Origin: Lachnospiraceae bacterium
GTDB taxonomy: Bacteria; Bacillota; Clostridia; Lachnospirales; Lachnospiraceae
Direction: 5' to 3'
DNA: 33,055 nt
Assembly (NCBI GenBank): GCA_016287675.1
Contig: JAEFAR010000026.1
Location: 1-33,055 of the forward strand
Shown here piece by piece: positions 15,144-22,853 of the stretch. Numbering within the stretch: position 1 is the first letter of the stretch; every line of letters starts with the position of its first letter. A model generated the notes under the pieces. The model worked only from the letters and a program-made list of their open reading frames with translations. It was not told the DNA's origin and searched no databases. The position numbers were made by a program, and so were the translations under genes.

Positions 15144-15958
15144 GTTATTGCGGAGTTTCAAACAGAATAATGATTTCAAGGGCGGCTCTTCACTTTTGGG
15201 AAGAGCCGTGTTTGTCAGGAGAAGAAGGTTCGGGAACCGTTTTCTTCTCGGGCTGCAATCTTCGGTGTGTCTATTGCCAGAACAAGGAGATCTCAAGAGC
15301 GGCAGTTGGGCGAGAAGTAACTGAGGAAGAACTGGGAAAGGAATTCTTAAGACTTCAGCAAATGGGAGCGAATAACATAAACCTTGTGACGCCCTCTCAT
15401 TACTACAGGCAGATAAGGGAAAGCCTGCTGCTTGTGAAAGAGAAGCTTAAGATACCTGTTGTGGCAAACACTTCTTCCTATGACGATACGGAAGTCCTTA
15501 AGGAAATGGAGGGCTTCATAGACATATATCTCGCGGACTTTAAATACATTACACCGGAACTTGCGGCGAGATACTCAAATGCCGCAGATTACCCGGAGAT
15601 CGCAAAAAAGGCCATAGCTGAAATGTTCCGTCAGGTGGGAGATCCTGAATTTGATGAACGGGGAATGATGAAGAAAGGGATCATCGTCAGAAACCTGCTT
15701 CTTCCCGGACATGTAAAGGAATCCAAGGCCTGTGTGGAGTACATCTACAAGACCTACGGTGATTCGGTCTACATTTCGCTCATGAATCAGTACACTCCCT
15801 TTAAGATACCCGAGGAATTCAGGGAACTGAACAGGAAGGTAACCAAGAGAGAATATGCCCGGCTGGTGGATTACGCCCTGGAACTGGGGATCACCAACGC
15901 CTTCATACAGGAAGGTGATACAGCTAAAGAAAGTTTTATACCGGAATTTGAGACATAG
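15041..15958 (+). CDS. radical SAM protein of the PflA-like family
   Basis: The 305-residue protein carries the radical SAM motif in SGCNLRCVYCQN (Cys-x3-Cys-x2-Cys, about 71-78). Four further cysteines lie near the N terminus: Cys6, Cys9 and Cys13 in CYSCPRKCGADR, and Cys37 in GYCG. This layout matches a pyruvate formate-lyase-activating-enzyme-like family found stand-alone in anaerobes; the target is unknown. A 13-residue segment (18-30) between GADR and GRVGYCG looks inserted compared with relatives as I remember them. The start overlaps lgt by 103 nt in a different frame, and no good ribosome site precedes it. The conserved CPRKCGADR supports this early start. A bidirectional terminator follows. 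Confidence 0.9.
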   Translation: MHEIQCYSCPRKCGADRSSDIIRRDGEGSGRGRVGYCGVSNRIMISRAALHFWEEPCLSGEEGSGTVFFSGCNLRCVYCQNKEISRAAVGREVTEEELGKEFLRLQQMGANNINLVTPSHYYRQIRESLLLVKEKLKIPVVANTSSYDDTEVLKEMEGFIDIYLADFKYITPELAARYSNAADYPEIAKKAIAEMFRQVGDPEFDERGMMKKGIIVRNLLLPGHVKESKACVEYIYKTYGDSVYISLMNQYTPFKIPEEFRELNRKVTKREYARLVDYALELGITNAFIQEGDTAKESFIPEFET

Positions 15959-15989
15959 AAAAAGCCCGTACTTGTGATGCGGGCTTTTT
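15959..15989. terminator. bidirectional rho-independent terminator
   Basis: AAAAAGCCCG (15959-15968) pairs with CGGGCTTTTT (15980-15989) over 10 bp. T-runs on both strands serve the radical SAM gene and the convergent ABC operon. Confidence 0.88.
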
Positions 15990-16000
15990 GCGTTATGATC

Positions 16001-17770
16001 TTATGCCATCTGAGCCTGACAAAGGTTGTAGTACTCACCCTTCTGCGCCATCAGTTCGTTGTGGGAACCCGCTTCGACGATACAGCCGTGATCTACGACA
16101 AAGATACGGTCTGCATTTTTTATGGTCGAAAGACGATGGGCGATAACAAAGGAAGTTCTGCCCTTTAAAAGCTCAGCGATTCCCTTCTGAACCATGATCT
16201 CGTTTTGAGTATCAATGGAAGAGGTTGCTTCGTCCAGGATCAGGATCTTGGGCATGGAAACCATGGTCCTTGCAAAGGCAAGAAGCTGACGCTGTCCGAC
16301 GGAAAGTCCTGCGCCGCGTTCCTGAAGTTCGGTGTCGTAACCCTTTTCCAGCTTCATTATGAAGTCGTGGGCATTGACCGCCTTTGCGGCGGCTTCGATC
16401 TCTTCCTGTGTTGCATCAAGCTTTCCGTAGCGGATATTGTCCGCGATGGTGCCTGTGAAAAGGAAGTTGTCCTGAGTCATGACACCCATCTGTTTGCGGA
16501 GACTTTCCACTGTAACGGAAGTGAGGTCGTGACCGTCAATAAGGATCTGCCCCTGCTTTATGTCATAGAATCGGCTGATGAGGTTCGCTATGGTGGATTT
16601 GCCCGCTCCGGTAGGGCCCACCAGGGCGATGGTTTCGCCGGGTTTAACTGTGAAGCTTACATTGTCGAGAACGCCTTTTTTGTCATCATAGGAGAAGGAA
16701 ACGTTTTTAAACTCCACCTGTCCGGAAATCTCCGGAAGTTCCGTGGCGCCCTCCCTGTCAAATACTTCAGGCTCGGTGTCGATGACTTCAAAGATCCTGT
16801 TGGCTCTGGCCACATTTCTTACCAGGTTGGTGTAAAGATTTCCAAGCTGTGAAATGGGCTGCCAGATCATGCCCGCATACATTGAGAAAGCAGTGAGAGT
16901 ACCCACGCTTTCGGATCTGATGCCCAGGAATTTAACTCCGACGAAGTACATGCAGATCGTGGATAACATGGTTGTAAATTCAATGATGGAGTTGAAAAGG
17001 TCACCGATCCTTACCGCGTCACGGAAAGAATCCTGATGCTCCTTAACAGCGGTATCAAATGAACCTGCGGTCTCTTTCTCTGCAGCAAAACCCTGGATTA
17101 TTCTCATTCCCGAAACATCTTCGTGGATAACGCCCGAAAGGTTTGAGGACTTTTTGCTGTGTATGTGCCAAAGTGTTGAACACTTGACCTTAATGAACAA
17201 AAGACCTGCAATAAGGATGGGCGTTGAAATGAGGGTAGCCGCTGCCAGGATCGGATTCTTTATGAACATGATGATCACAACGGCTGAAAGGGTGATGAAC
17301 TGGGGGAGCAGTGTTGTAACAAGATCCTGCAGTACCCCTTTCAGAGAGTTTACATCTTCTATGACTCTGGAAAGGATCTTTCCGGCGGGAAGACTGTCGT
17401 AAAACTTAAGTCCCAGCTTTTGAAGATGGGTGTAAAGCTCATCACGGATGGTTACCAGGATCTTGTTTGAGATCATGGACATGAGGTACATACGTGTCTT
17501 GACCATCACGAAGAGCAGAAGGTTAAGACCCAAAGCCACAAGAGCGACCTTGTAAAGAGTATCGTAATCTTTATCGGGAATGCACTCATTGATGGCATAC
17601 TCGATGATGAGCGGGTTAACAAGGATGATGGCTGTTGCTACACCGATAACTGTCAGCACCAGCGCGATGGTCCCCTTGTATTTTAAAAGATATTTTGCAA
17701 GACGGAGGATAGTTCTTGTCTTATCCGCAAGAGCTGTATTCTCGTCTTTTTTTGTTGAATTGACGGCCAT
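16001..17770 (-). CDS. ABC exporter half-transporter B (canonical catalytic Glu, LSVGQ signature)
   Basis: The start at 17770 (GGAGG upstream, TAATG overlap with the previous stop) gives 589 residues: an ABC type-1 exporter with six membrane helices (about 45-330) and one nucleotide-binding domain. The NBD has Walker A VGPTGAGKST, Q-loop TQDNFLFTGT, an altered signature LSVGQRQLLAFA (Val for the second Gly-position residue), Walker B LILDEATSSID with the catalytic Glu, and the switch His in IAHRLST. The altered signature and the partner's Asp-type Walker B fit a heterodimeric exporter with one canonical and one degenerate ATP site, like BmrCD, LmrCD or TM287/288. It lies in the plasma membrane and probably exports drugs or lipids. 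It is translationally coupled to the upstream half-transporter. Confidence 0.93.
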   Translation of the reverse strand: MAVNSTKKDENTALADKTRTILRLAKYLLKYKGTIALVLTVIGVATAIILVNPLIIEYAINECIPDKDYDTLYKVALVALGLNLLLFVMVKTRMYLMSMISNKILVTIRDELYTHLQKLGLKFYDSLPAGKILSRVIEDVNSLKGVLQDLVTTLLPQFITLSAVVIIMFIKNPILAAATLISTPILIAGLLFIKVKCSTLWHIHSKKSSNLSGVIHEDVSGMRIIQGFAAEKETAGSFDTAVKEHQDSFRDAVRIGDLFNSIIEFTTMLSTICMYFVGVKFLGIRSESVGTLTAFSMYAGMIWQPISQLGNLYTNLVRNVARANRIFEVIDTEPEVFDREGATELPEISGQVEFKNVSFSYDDKKGVLDNVSFTVKPGETIALVGPTGAGKSTIANLISRFYDIKQGQILIDGHDLTSVTVESLRKQMGVMTQDNFLFTGTIADNIRYGKLDATQEEIEAAAKAVNAHDFIMKLEKGYDTELQERGAGLSVGQRQLLAFARTMVSMPKILILDEATSSIDTQNEIMVQKGIAELLKGRTSFVIAHRLSTIKNADRIFVVDHGCIVEAGSHNELMAQKGEYYNLCQAQMA

Positions 17771-19488
17771 TATGCCACCTCCCCGTATTGTGCGCAATAA
17801 GTTTCATAGTATAAGCCGCGGAGGGCGAGAAGTTCTTCATGTGTACCGCGTTCCGCGATTGCACCGTCCTGAAGGACGATGATCTCATCTGCCTTTCTGA
17901 CAGCGGAAATGCGGTGTCCGATGATGATCTTTGTGGTATCCTGCAATGAATCCAGTACACCCTGGATCTCAAGCTCTGTTTCGGTGTCGAGAGCGGAAGT
18001 GGAATCGTCAAGGACAAGGACAGGGGCATTTTTTGCCAGAGCTCTTGCGATGGAGATCCTTTGCTTCTGTCCGCCTGAAAGTCCCACACCTCTTTCTCCT
18101 ATAACTGTTTCCTCTTTCTCGGAAAGATTGTCCACAAATTCCGATGCTCTTGCCATTTCGAGGCATTTGTGCACGGTCTCGTCCGATGTTCCGTCGTGTT
18201 TACCGAAACGCACATTTTCGCTGATGGTGTCGGAGAAAAGGAACACATCCTGTGAAACCTGAGCTATGCTCTGCCTGAGCTGAGTGAGAGACAGATCCTT
18301 AATGTCCACGCCGTCAAGCTTTATGCTTCCTGTATCCGCATCATAGAAACGGAAGAGAAGGGTGAGGATGGAAGTTTTTCCCGAACCGGTCGCTCCCATT
18401 ATGCCCAAGGTTTTTCCTGCAGGCAGCGAGAATGAGATGTTTTTAAGTATGTCCTTGTTATCAAGCTTAAAGGATACGTTATCAAAAGTAACGGCTCCCG
18501 TTACATGATCAATGACAGTGGGATCAGCGGGATCGGTTATCAAAGGAACCTCGTTTGCAACCTTTTTGATCTTCTTGTAGGACGCAAAGGCCGATGCGAT
18601 CTCGTTGCTGACCCATCCGATGCATTCCATGGGCCAAACCAGGGAATCACAATAGATGATGAAGGCCGCAAGACCACCAAGTGAGATGTCTCCGTTGATC
18701 ACCATCCGTCCTCCGATGAGGATGGCTCCGATGGGAAGGAGCTTTGTGATAAGGTCAAAAAGAGGCTCGTAACGAACAAGCACCTTGGAAAGCTTCATGC
18801 TGAGAGAGTAGTACTCTTTATTGTGGCTGCGGAATTTCTCCAACTCGTATTTTTCTCTCGAAAATGCCTTAACAGTCCGCACTCCGGCAATGTCTTCCTG
18901 AGCAACGGTGTTCATCTTTGCGTTTTCTTCACTGAGATCGTCGTAAACCTTGTCCAGCTTCTTTTCAAGAATGACTGCAAGGAAGATCCCCACAGGCAGA
19001 ATGCAGAGCGGGAAGATGGCAAGGGTCGGAGAGAGCCTGAACATGAAGTAGATAACTATGCCTACATGGAGAACGATCTCTATGGCCAGCATGACGATGA
19101 AACCAACGCCTCCGAATGCCAGGGCGTCGATGTCGTTCTTCATTCTGGCAAGCAGTTCTCCGGTGTTTGCTTTGTCAAAATAGTTAAGCGAAAGCTTCTG
19201 TATGTGTTTAAAAAGGTCGAAACGAACGTCATTTCCGACTCTGATACCCGTAACGTCAAAAGTGTATTCTTTAAAATATTGCGTAAAAGTCCTGAGAATT
19301 CCGATACCAGCGATGATGAGCAGGAGACGGGGGAGAAGCTCGATCTTTCCCTCGCCGATGACTTTGTCGACAATATCCTTTATGTATTGCGGTCTGATGT
19401 CGTCAAAGATTGTACCGATAACAAGACAGGAAATGGCAAAAATGTACCTGTACCAGTACTTCAGTACGTATTTAATTAGTTTTTTCAT
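17770..19488 (-). CDS. ABC exporter half-transporter A (degenerate Walker B Asp, LSGGQ signature)
   Basis: The ATG at 19488, with AAGGGGG upstream, gives 572 residues. An in-frame start farther upstream would run into the leader terminator and is rejected. Six membrane helices are followed by an NBD with Walker A MGATGSGKTS, Q-loop VSQDVFLFSD, a canonical LSGGQKQRISIARA, Walker B VLVLDDSTSALD and HRISAV. The Asp after the Walker B aspartate replaces the catalytic Glu and marks this as the subunit that supplies Walker A/B to the degenerate site. Together with half-transporter B it should form a heterodimeric multidrug-type exporter. Its expression appears to be controlled by a leader peptide attenuator immediately upstream. 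Confidence 0.93.
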   Translation of the reverse strand: MKKLIKYVLKYWYRYIFAISCLVIGTIFDDIRPQYIKDIVDKVIGEGKIELLPRLLLIIAGIGILRTFTQYFKEYTFDVTGIRVGNDVRFDLFKHIQKLSLNYFDKANTGELLARMKNDIDALAFGGVGFIVMLAIEIVLHVGIVIYFMFRLSPTLAIFPLCILPVGIFLAVILEKKLDKVYDDLSEENAKMNTVAQEDIAGVRTVKAFSREKYELEKFRSHNKEYYSLSMKLSKVLVRYEPLFDLITKLLPIGAILIGGRMVINGDISLGGLAAFIIYCDSLVWPMECIGWVSNEIASAFASYKKIKKVANEVPLITDPADPTVIDHVTGAVTFDNVSFKLDNKDILKNISFSLPAGKTLGIMGATGSGKTSILTLLFRFYDADTGSIKLDGVDIKDLSLTQLRQSIAQVSQDVFLFSDTISENVRFGKHDGTSDETVHKCLEMARASEFVDNLSEKEETVIGERGVGLSGGQKQRISIARALAKNAPVLVLDDSTSALDTETELEIQGVLDSLQDTTKIIIGHRISAVRKADEIIVLQDGAIAERGTHEELLALRGLYYETYCAQYGEVA

Positions 19489-19562
19489 GGGTGTCCCCCT
19501 TGCGTAAGAATGTTTAGCCAATAAAGTTGCTTGCGCCACGGGATTCAGATAAAAATAGATAT

Positions 19563-19594
19563 AAAAATACCGTGGCAAATTGATTACCACGGTA
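19563..19594 (-). terminator. attenuator terminator in the ABC exporter leader
   Basis: On the minus strand TACCGTGG (19594-19587), an 11-nt loop and CCACGGTA (19575-19568) are followed by TTTTTAT. It stands 20 nt after the leader ORF stop and about 75 nt before the first ABC start, so the exporter can be made only if it is bypassed. Confidence 0.8.
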
Positions 19595-19705
19595 AAAGAT
19601 TCATTTTTACAGATTTAAAATGAAAGTGATACCGAGGTAAGGTTACGGTCATTATCCGCGTATTTAAATACATTAACTCGAATCATTGTCATTTCAGCTT
19701 ACCTC
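19584..19705 (-). promoter_or_regulatory. anti-antiterminator/antiterminator switch of the ABC leader
   Basis: Segment 1 is GAGGTAAG (19705-19698, the leader ribosome site). Segment 2 is CTTACCTCGGTA (19641-19630, leader codons 18-21). Segment 3 is TACCGTGGTAA (19594-19584). Segments 1 and 2 pair over 8 perfect bases. Segments 2 and 3 pair over 10 of 11 positions with a single U-U mismatch. Segment 3 also forms the 5' arm of the terminator. The three helices are mutually exclusive. Confidence 0.72.
19615..19692 (-). CDS. 25-residue leader peptide of the ABC exporter operon
   Basis: This short ORF lies between the promoter and the attenuator. Its ATG at 19692 is preceded by AGAGAGG with 9-nt spacing, and it ends at a TAA. 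The peptide begins MTMIRVNVFKYADN and ends LTSVSLSF; I recognise no family, as expected for a regulatory leader. Codons 18-21 lie in the segment that can pair with the 5' arm of the terminator, and codons 18-20 can also pair with the ORF's own ribosome site. This arrangement is the hallmark of ribosome-mediated attenuation, as in the bmrB leader of Bacillus subtilis bmrCD and the erm leaders. Translation itself is inferred, not shown. Confidence 0.72.
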   Translation of the reverse strand: MTMIRVNVFKYADNDRNLTSVSLSF

Positions 19706-19747
19706 TCTTTCTTTAATATTTGTGCCCGATTCGTTAAGCACGTGTTG

Positions 19748-19776
19748 AAAATACCATATATGAATTTTTTTGTCAA
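19748..19776 (-). promoter_or_regulatory. promoter of the ABC exporter leader
   Basis: A consensus TTGACA (19771-19776), a 17-bp spacer and TATTTT (19748-19753) on the minus strand place the start site near 19741. The leader ORF start is about 49 nt downstream. Confidence 0.78.
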
Positions 19777-19832
19777 CAGATTTTTAAAAAAGTCTAAAAA
19801 ATATACAAATTTCCATAAATCGACATAATTAT

Positions 19833-19863
19833 AAAAAAGACTGCAGAGCAGGGTCTGCAGTCT
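19833..19863 (-). terminator. rho-independent terminator of the SleB-type hydrolase gene
   Basis: AGACTGCAG/CTGCAGTCT (9-bp stem, 19838-19846 and 19855-19863) is followed on the minus strand by TTTTTTATAATT. It separates the hydrolase from the ABC leader promoter. Confidence 0.88.
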
Positions 19864-19885
19864 TGATGGTTGCTGTCTTATTTAA

Positions 19886-21256
19886 TTACCAGTCTGTTCT
19901 GTGATAGAAGACGTGGCGGTTGGTGTCCGGATCACCAACGATGTAGAAATCGTCGAAGTGAAGCAGAGGACAATCGTAAACTCCGTTAGTGTCGGAACGT
20001 CTGAGAGCGCTGCTCTCGGTTCGGAAGAAGTAGTAGTTTCCGATGTTGTTAATGCCGTTGCAGGCATCTCGTGCAACCTGATAGTAGATCGGGTTGCGGT
20101 CAAGTACTCCGGAGGATTGAACCTTGTTCACAAGGTGATCGCTTGCTCCGTCAAACTGCCCCTTGGCGTAGACCACGTCGTGCAGTGCACTGGTAGCAGG
20201 ATTCTTGTCGTTCCACCAGCCCAGCTCCATGCGGTTGATGATGACATTTGCTACAGCAAGCATACCTTCGTAATCCTGATCTCCGGCTTCTGTTGCGATG
20301 ATCGTTGCAAAAAGGTAGAAATCCTCATCCGTCATGTCGGTGGTATGACCGCGGTTTACGGTGGGAATGGAGGTAACCTGCCTGTTCATATATGCCTGCT
20401 TTACCTTGATGTCCATTGCGAGGGCTGCGATCTCATTCAGCGTAAGACCGGTTTCGTAAGTATAGGTGAACTTAAGGTACTTGCCCTGAACGTAGCAGGT
20501 TTTGCCTTCTGCCGTTGTAACTCTGAGCCAGCCCTCATTTCCTGAGCCGAAGCTCTTTGTGAAATCAACGGATACAACCGTATTTTTGGAAAGCTGACCG
20601 TCGGATTTTGCATTTTGCTCCGGTGTCAACCTGCACTTGACTGCGGTCGTGAGCTTGGCACTTACGACCCGTTTTCCGTCCTCGCTCCTGTCAGAATCAA
20701 GGATCTTTGCGGCTTCGTATCCTGTGATGGTAAATTCCTTCGAAATGTAACCTTCTTTGATGGTTCCTGTTGAGATCTTCAACCAGTCACCCAGGTCTTC
20801 AAGGATGACCGAATAGCTTCCGTAGTTCAGCTTACCGATGATGTTTGAACTGCTTGCCGTGCTCATGGAAGATCTGATGTTGAGCCTCGATGAAGCATAG
20901 ACATCGGTTAAAGCTATGCCCGGATCATAAAAGATCGGGGTTGGTGTCGGCGTCGGAGTGTTTGTGGGTGTCGGAGTGTTTGTGGGCGTCGGCGTGAAAG
21001 TGGGTGTGGGTGTATCAGTGGGAGTCGGCGTCGGCGTGAAGGTGGGTGTAGGTGTGTAAGTGGCCGTCGGCGTCGGAGTGTTTGTGGGGGTCGGGGTGTA
21101 ATAGGGCGTGGGAGTCGGTGTCGGACCTTCTCCGGTGATGATGCCCTTTATGGTAACGCCTTCAACGTACTCGGTTACTCCGCCGAAAAGCATCACCAGA
21201 CAGAAAACTCCGATACCTATAAGACTGTATATTACTTTTCGTTCGATTTTATTCAT
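19886..21256 (-). CDS. membrane-anchored SH3b/SleB-type cell wall hydrolase
   Basis: The 456-residue protein has one N-terminal membrane anchor (about 9-27), a Pro-Thr linker (about 45-108), two bacterial SH3-like segments (about 118-175 with [15 protein letters not shown], and 195-265 with [15 protein letters not shown]) and a C-terminal SleB/Hydrolase_2 domain (about 315-456) with [20 protein letters not shown] and YAKGQFDG. The first Glu in IATEAG is the likely catalytic acid of this lytic-transglycosylase-like fold. It should cut or remodel peptidoglycan outside the cell. The name comes from spore cortex enzymes, but this domain set is common in vegetative wall enzymes of Lachnospiraceae. 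AGAGG lies about 12 nt upstream, a rather long spacing. Confidence 0.9.
   Translation of the reverse strand: MNKIERKVIYSLIGIGVFCLVMLFGGVTEYVEGVTIKGIITGEGPTPTPTPYYTPTPTNTPTPTATYTPTPTFTPTPTPTDTPTPTFTPTPTNTPTPTNTPTPTPTPIFYDPGIALTDVYASSRLNIRSSMSTASSSNIIGKLNYGSYSVILEDLGDWLKISTGTIKEGYISKEFTITGYEAAKILDSDRSEDGKRVVSAKLTTAVKCRLTPEQNAKSDGQLSKNTVVSVDFTKSFGSGNEGWLRVTTAEGKTCYVQGKYLKFTYTYETGLTLNEIAALAMDIKVKQAYMNRQVTSIPTVNRGHTTDMTDEDFYLFATIIATEAGDQDYEGMLAVANVIINRMELGWWNDKNPATSALHDVVYAKGQFDGASDHLVNKVQSSGVLDRNPIYYQVARDACNGINNIGNYYFFRTESSALRRSDTNGVYDCPLLHFDDFYIVGDPDTNRHVFYHRTDW
20933..21124 (-). repeat. Pro-Thr codon repeat in the hydrolase gene
   Basis: Degenerate CCN-ACN hexanucleotide repeats encode about 64 residues of alternating Pro and Thr with periodic Asn, Asp, Tyr and Phe. 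They form an extended wall-spanning linker, similar to the shorter one in the lipoprotein gene at 2656-2736. Confidence 0.85.
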
Positions 21257-21309
21257 TAAAGATCTGCCTCTATAATCCGTTTCGTCGTATTATATATATG
21301 GACACTAAC

Positions 21310-21338
21310 ATTCTAACATACCTGTTTCCAATTGTGAA
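21310..21338 (-). promoter_or_regulatory. promoter of the SleB-type hydrolase gene
   Basis: On the minus strand TTCACA (21333-21338), 17 bp and TAGAAT (21310-21315) lie about 55 bp upstream of the start. Confidence 0.7.
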
Positions 21339-21384
21339 GAAAAAAAGCAGGCCGGTCCGTATAAAAAGAGTATAATATTTCGCT

Positions 21385-21420
21385 AAAAAATGAGACTTTC
21401 AGCCCCTTTTAGACTGTCTC
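21385..21420 (-). terminator. possible terminator of the LacI gene
   Basis: On the minus strand GAGAC (21420-21416) and GTCTC (21396-21392), with a short inner CAG/CTG helix, are followed by ATTTTTT. The stem begins inside the last codons and is weak. Confidence 0.4.
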
Positions 21421-22398
21421 CCTGACATTGACCCTGTATGGAAGCAGTGTTACGGGAGGAACAGTTACGCCGTTGATGAGGTCCAAAAGGACGTTGGCCG
21501 CCGTCTCCCCCAGCTTTTTAACATCAAATTCAAGAGTGGTGACTGCGGGAACATGAGTAGCCAAAAGACTGGAATTGTAGAAGGATGCGACCTTGACTTT
21601 TCCGGGAACGGAAACTCTGTCCTTTGTGAGTTTCTGAAGAACACGGGAACAGATCATGTCGTCCATACAAACTATGCATTCGGCTTCTTTTATAAGGAGC
21701 TCCTCGGTGATCTCATCGATGGAATCCGTTGTTTCTGCATTCAGGAAGATGAGGTCGGGACGGATGGAGCGTCCGTCTGCCTTAAAAGCGTCCGTGAAGC
21801 CCAGGTAGCGGAGTCTGGTAACCATATGCGTGTTGTTTCCGCCGATCAGAGCGATGCGGTCGCCGGAGTTCTGCAGAATGAGTGAAGTGAGCTCGCGGCA
21901 GGCACTTCTGTGGTCATGGTCAACCCTTACTATGTTGTCGTCCTCTGTTGCTCCGATGGCAACAAAAGGGATGTTGCGCTTCCTCACTTCTTTGATCAGT
22001 TCGTCATCCACCATTGTACGGCTTAAAATGACACCGTCGATCTTGTTGTTGATCAGTATCCGCTCCAGGTTTTTGGTCTCATTTCCCATGGTGTAGACAG
22101 CAAGAACATCGTAGTCTCGGGCGGCTGCTGCTTCGCACACTCCATACATGCAGCTCTGGAAGAAGGGGAGCTCCGAGATATTGCAGTCTGCAGGCAGGAT
22201 CATGGCGATGTTGAAGGTTTTTGACTGGGCAAGGCTCTTGGCGATGACATTGGGCTTGTAGTCATTTACCTCAATGTATTCTTTGACCCTTCTTACAGTC
22301 TCTTCGCTGATCCGTCCCTTTCCTGAAATTGCACGGGATACTGTGGTTTTCGAGATGCCGAGAGCTTCCGCTACATCGGCGATGGTGATTCTGGGCAT
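21409..22398 (-). CDS. LacI/GalR family transcriptional regulator
   Basis: I choose the ATG at 22398 because GGAGGA precedes it, giving 329 residues. An N-terminal LacI helix-turn-helix (ITIADVAEALGISKTTVSRAI) and hinge (KPNVIAKSLAQSKT) are followed by a periplasmic-binding-protein-like sensor domain (IAMILPADC, DGVILSRTMV, RIALIGGNN, AECIVCMDDMI). It probably binds a sugar-related ligand and palindromic operators with a central CG. Likely targets are its own promoter and perhaps the divergent galE, because palindromic sites such as TTGCGCAA occur in the intervening 478 bp. The ligand cannot be read from the sequence. Confidence 0.92.
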   Translation of the reverse strand: MPRITIADVAEALGISKTTVSRAISGKGRISEETVRRVKEYIEVNDYKPNVIAKSLAQSKTFNIAMILPADCNISELPFFQSCMYGVCEAAAARDYDVLAVYTMGNETKNLERILINNKIDGVILSRTMVDDELIKEVRKRNIPFVAIGATEDDNIVRVDHDHRSACRELTSLILQNSGDRIALIGGNNTHMVTRLRYLGFTDAFKADGRSIRPDLIFLNAETTDSIDEITEELLIKEAECIVCMDDMICSRVLQKLTKDRVSVPGKVKVASFYNSSLLATHVPAVTTLEFDVKKLGETAANVLLDLINGVTVPPVTLLPYRVNVRETV

Positions 22399-22461
22399 AT
22401 ATTTCCTCCGGGCACTGTTTGGTAACACCGCTGTATTTTGAGTTTGACGTAATATACTTCA

Positions 22462-22484
22462 AATGCTATTATCTAATAGGCATT
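22462..22484. promoter_or_regulatory. near-perfect dyad upstream of the LacI gene
   Basis: AATGCTATTA, a short centre and TAATAGGCATT form an inverted repeat with one extra G. It lies about 64-86 bp before the LacI start, where an autoregulatory operator could sit. Confidence 0.4.
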
Positions 22485-22533
22485 TCGCGATGCTTTGAGA
22501 GGGTTTGGGGAAGATTTTTACGTAAATTTGTGC

Positions 22534-22563
22534 TTGCGCAATATTACCAAAAAAGTTGCGCAA
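22534..22563. promoter_or_regulatory. two TTGCGCAA palindromes, 22 bp apart (candidate operators)
   Basis: Identical self-complementary octamers at 22534-22541 and 22556-22563 have centres two helical turns apart. The central CG and palindromic form suit LacI-family binding. Confidence 0.45.
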
Positions 22564-22618
22564 AGTCAAGAAGAGGTGTTAATTGTTACTGTTCACACCG
22601 CCCTAACGCTCATACGAT

Positions 22619-22710
22619 GGGGGCCCTCCCCATTGTCGTGAATTTGCAATCCGCTACGCTACTAATGATAACGGGGAGGACCGCCACGAAGTGGGGGAGG
22701 GACCCCGTTA
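22619..22710. repeat. GC-rich MITE-like element with 22-bp imperfect inverted ends
   Basis: The left end (22619-22640) and the reverse complement of the right end (22685-22706) share a GGGGnCCCTCCCC core and a CGTG end. The right half also folds as a hairpin: TAACGGGG (22669-22676) with CCCCGTTA (22703-22710) and an inner CCAC-GAA-GTGG. Its composition differs sharply from the flanks. It encodes nothing and resembles the hairpin repeats common in gut Clostridia; the copy number is unknown. Confidence 0.5.
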
Positions 22711-22738
22711 TATGCTCATTAAGCTTTGTTAATTAAAA

Positions 22739-22768
22739 CAACATTTTTGTTTTAAAACAAAAATGTTG
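22739..22768. promoter_or_regulatory. 30-bp perfect palindrome at the galE promoter
   Basis: Both 15-bp arms match exactly around a central TTTAAAA-type core. The right arm ends inside the -35 TTGACA. It could be an operator, or the terminator-like end of the preceding repeat. Confidence 0.6.
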
Positions 22769-22794
22769 ACACAAATGCTTACCTGTGATAAATT
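22766..22794 (+). promoter_or_regulatory. promoter of galE
   Basis: A consensus TTGACA (22766-22771), 17 bp and TAAATT (22789-22794) place the start near 22801, with a leader of about 75 nt. Confidence 0.8.
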
Positions 22795-22822
22795 CAAACT
22801 CGAAAAAGAAACTAACTGGCGG

Positions 22823-22853
22823 AAGCGAAAAGACAAGAATTGTCGTATCGCTT
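22823..22853 (+). promoter_or_regulatory. stem-loop in the galE 5' leader
   Basis: AAGCGA/TCGCTT outside and GACAA/TTGTC inside a 3x3 internal loop form a two-part hairpin ending 10 nt before the ribosome site. It may stabilise the mRNA; no known riboswitch class is recognised. Confidence 0.45.

Noticed and set aside
19489-19590. 34-residue N-terminal extension of ABC half-transporter A
   Set aside because: It would start inside the attenuator hairpin and lacks a ribosome site. The ATG at 19488 has AAGGGGG at the right distance.
20933-21124. Regular short repeats that might suggest a CRISPR or minisatellite
   Set aside because: The units are 6-18 bp, in frame, and encode a Pro-Thr linker. 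There are no constant repeats with unique spacers.
22419-22736. Forward 105-codon frame in the lacI-galE intergenic region
   Set aside because: It crosses several palindromes and the GC-rich repeat, has no ribosome site and no protein-like composition.
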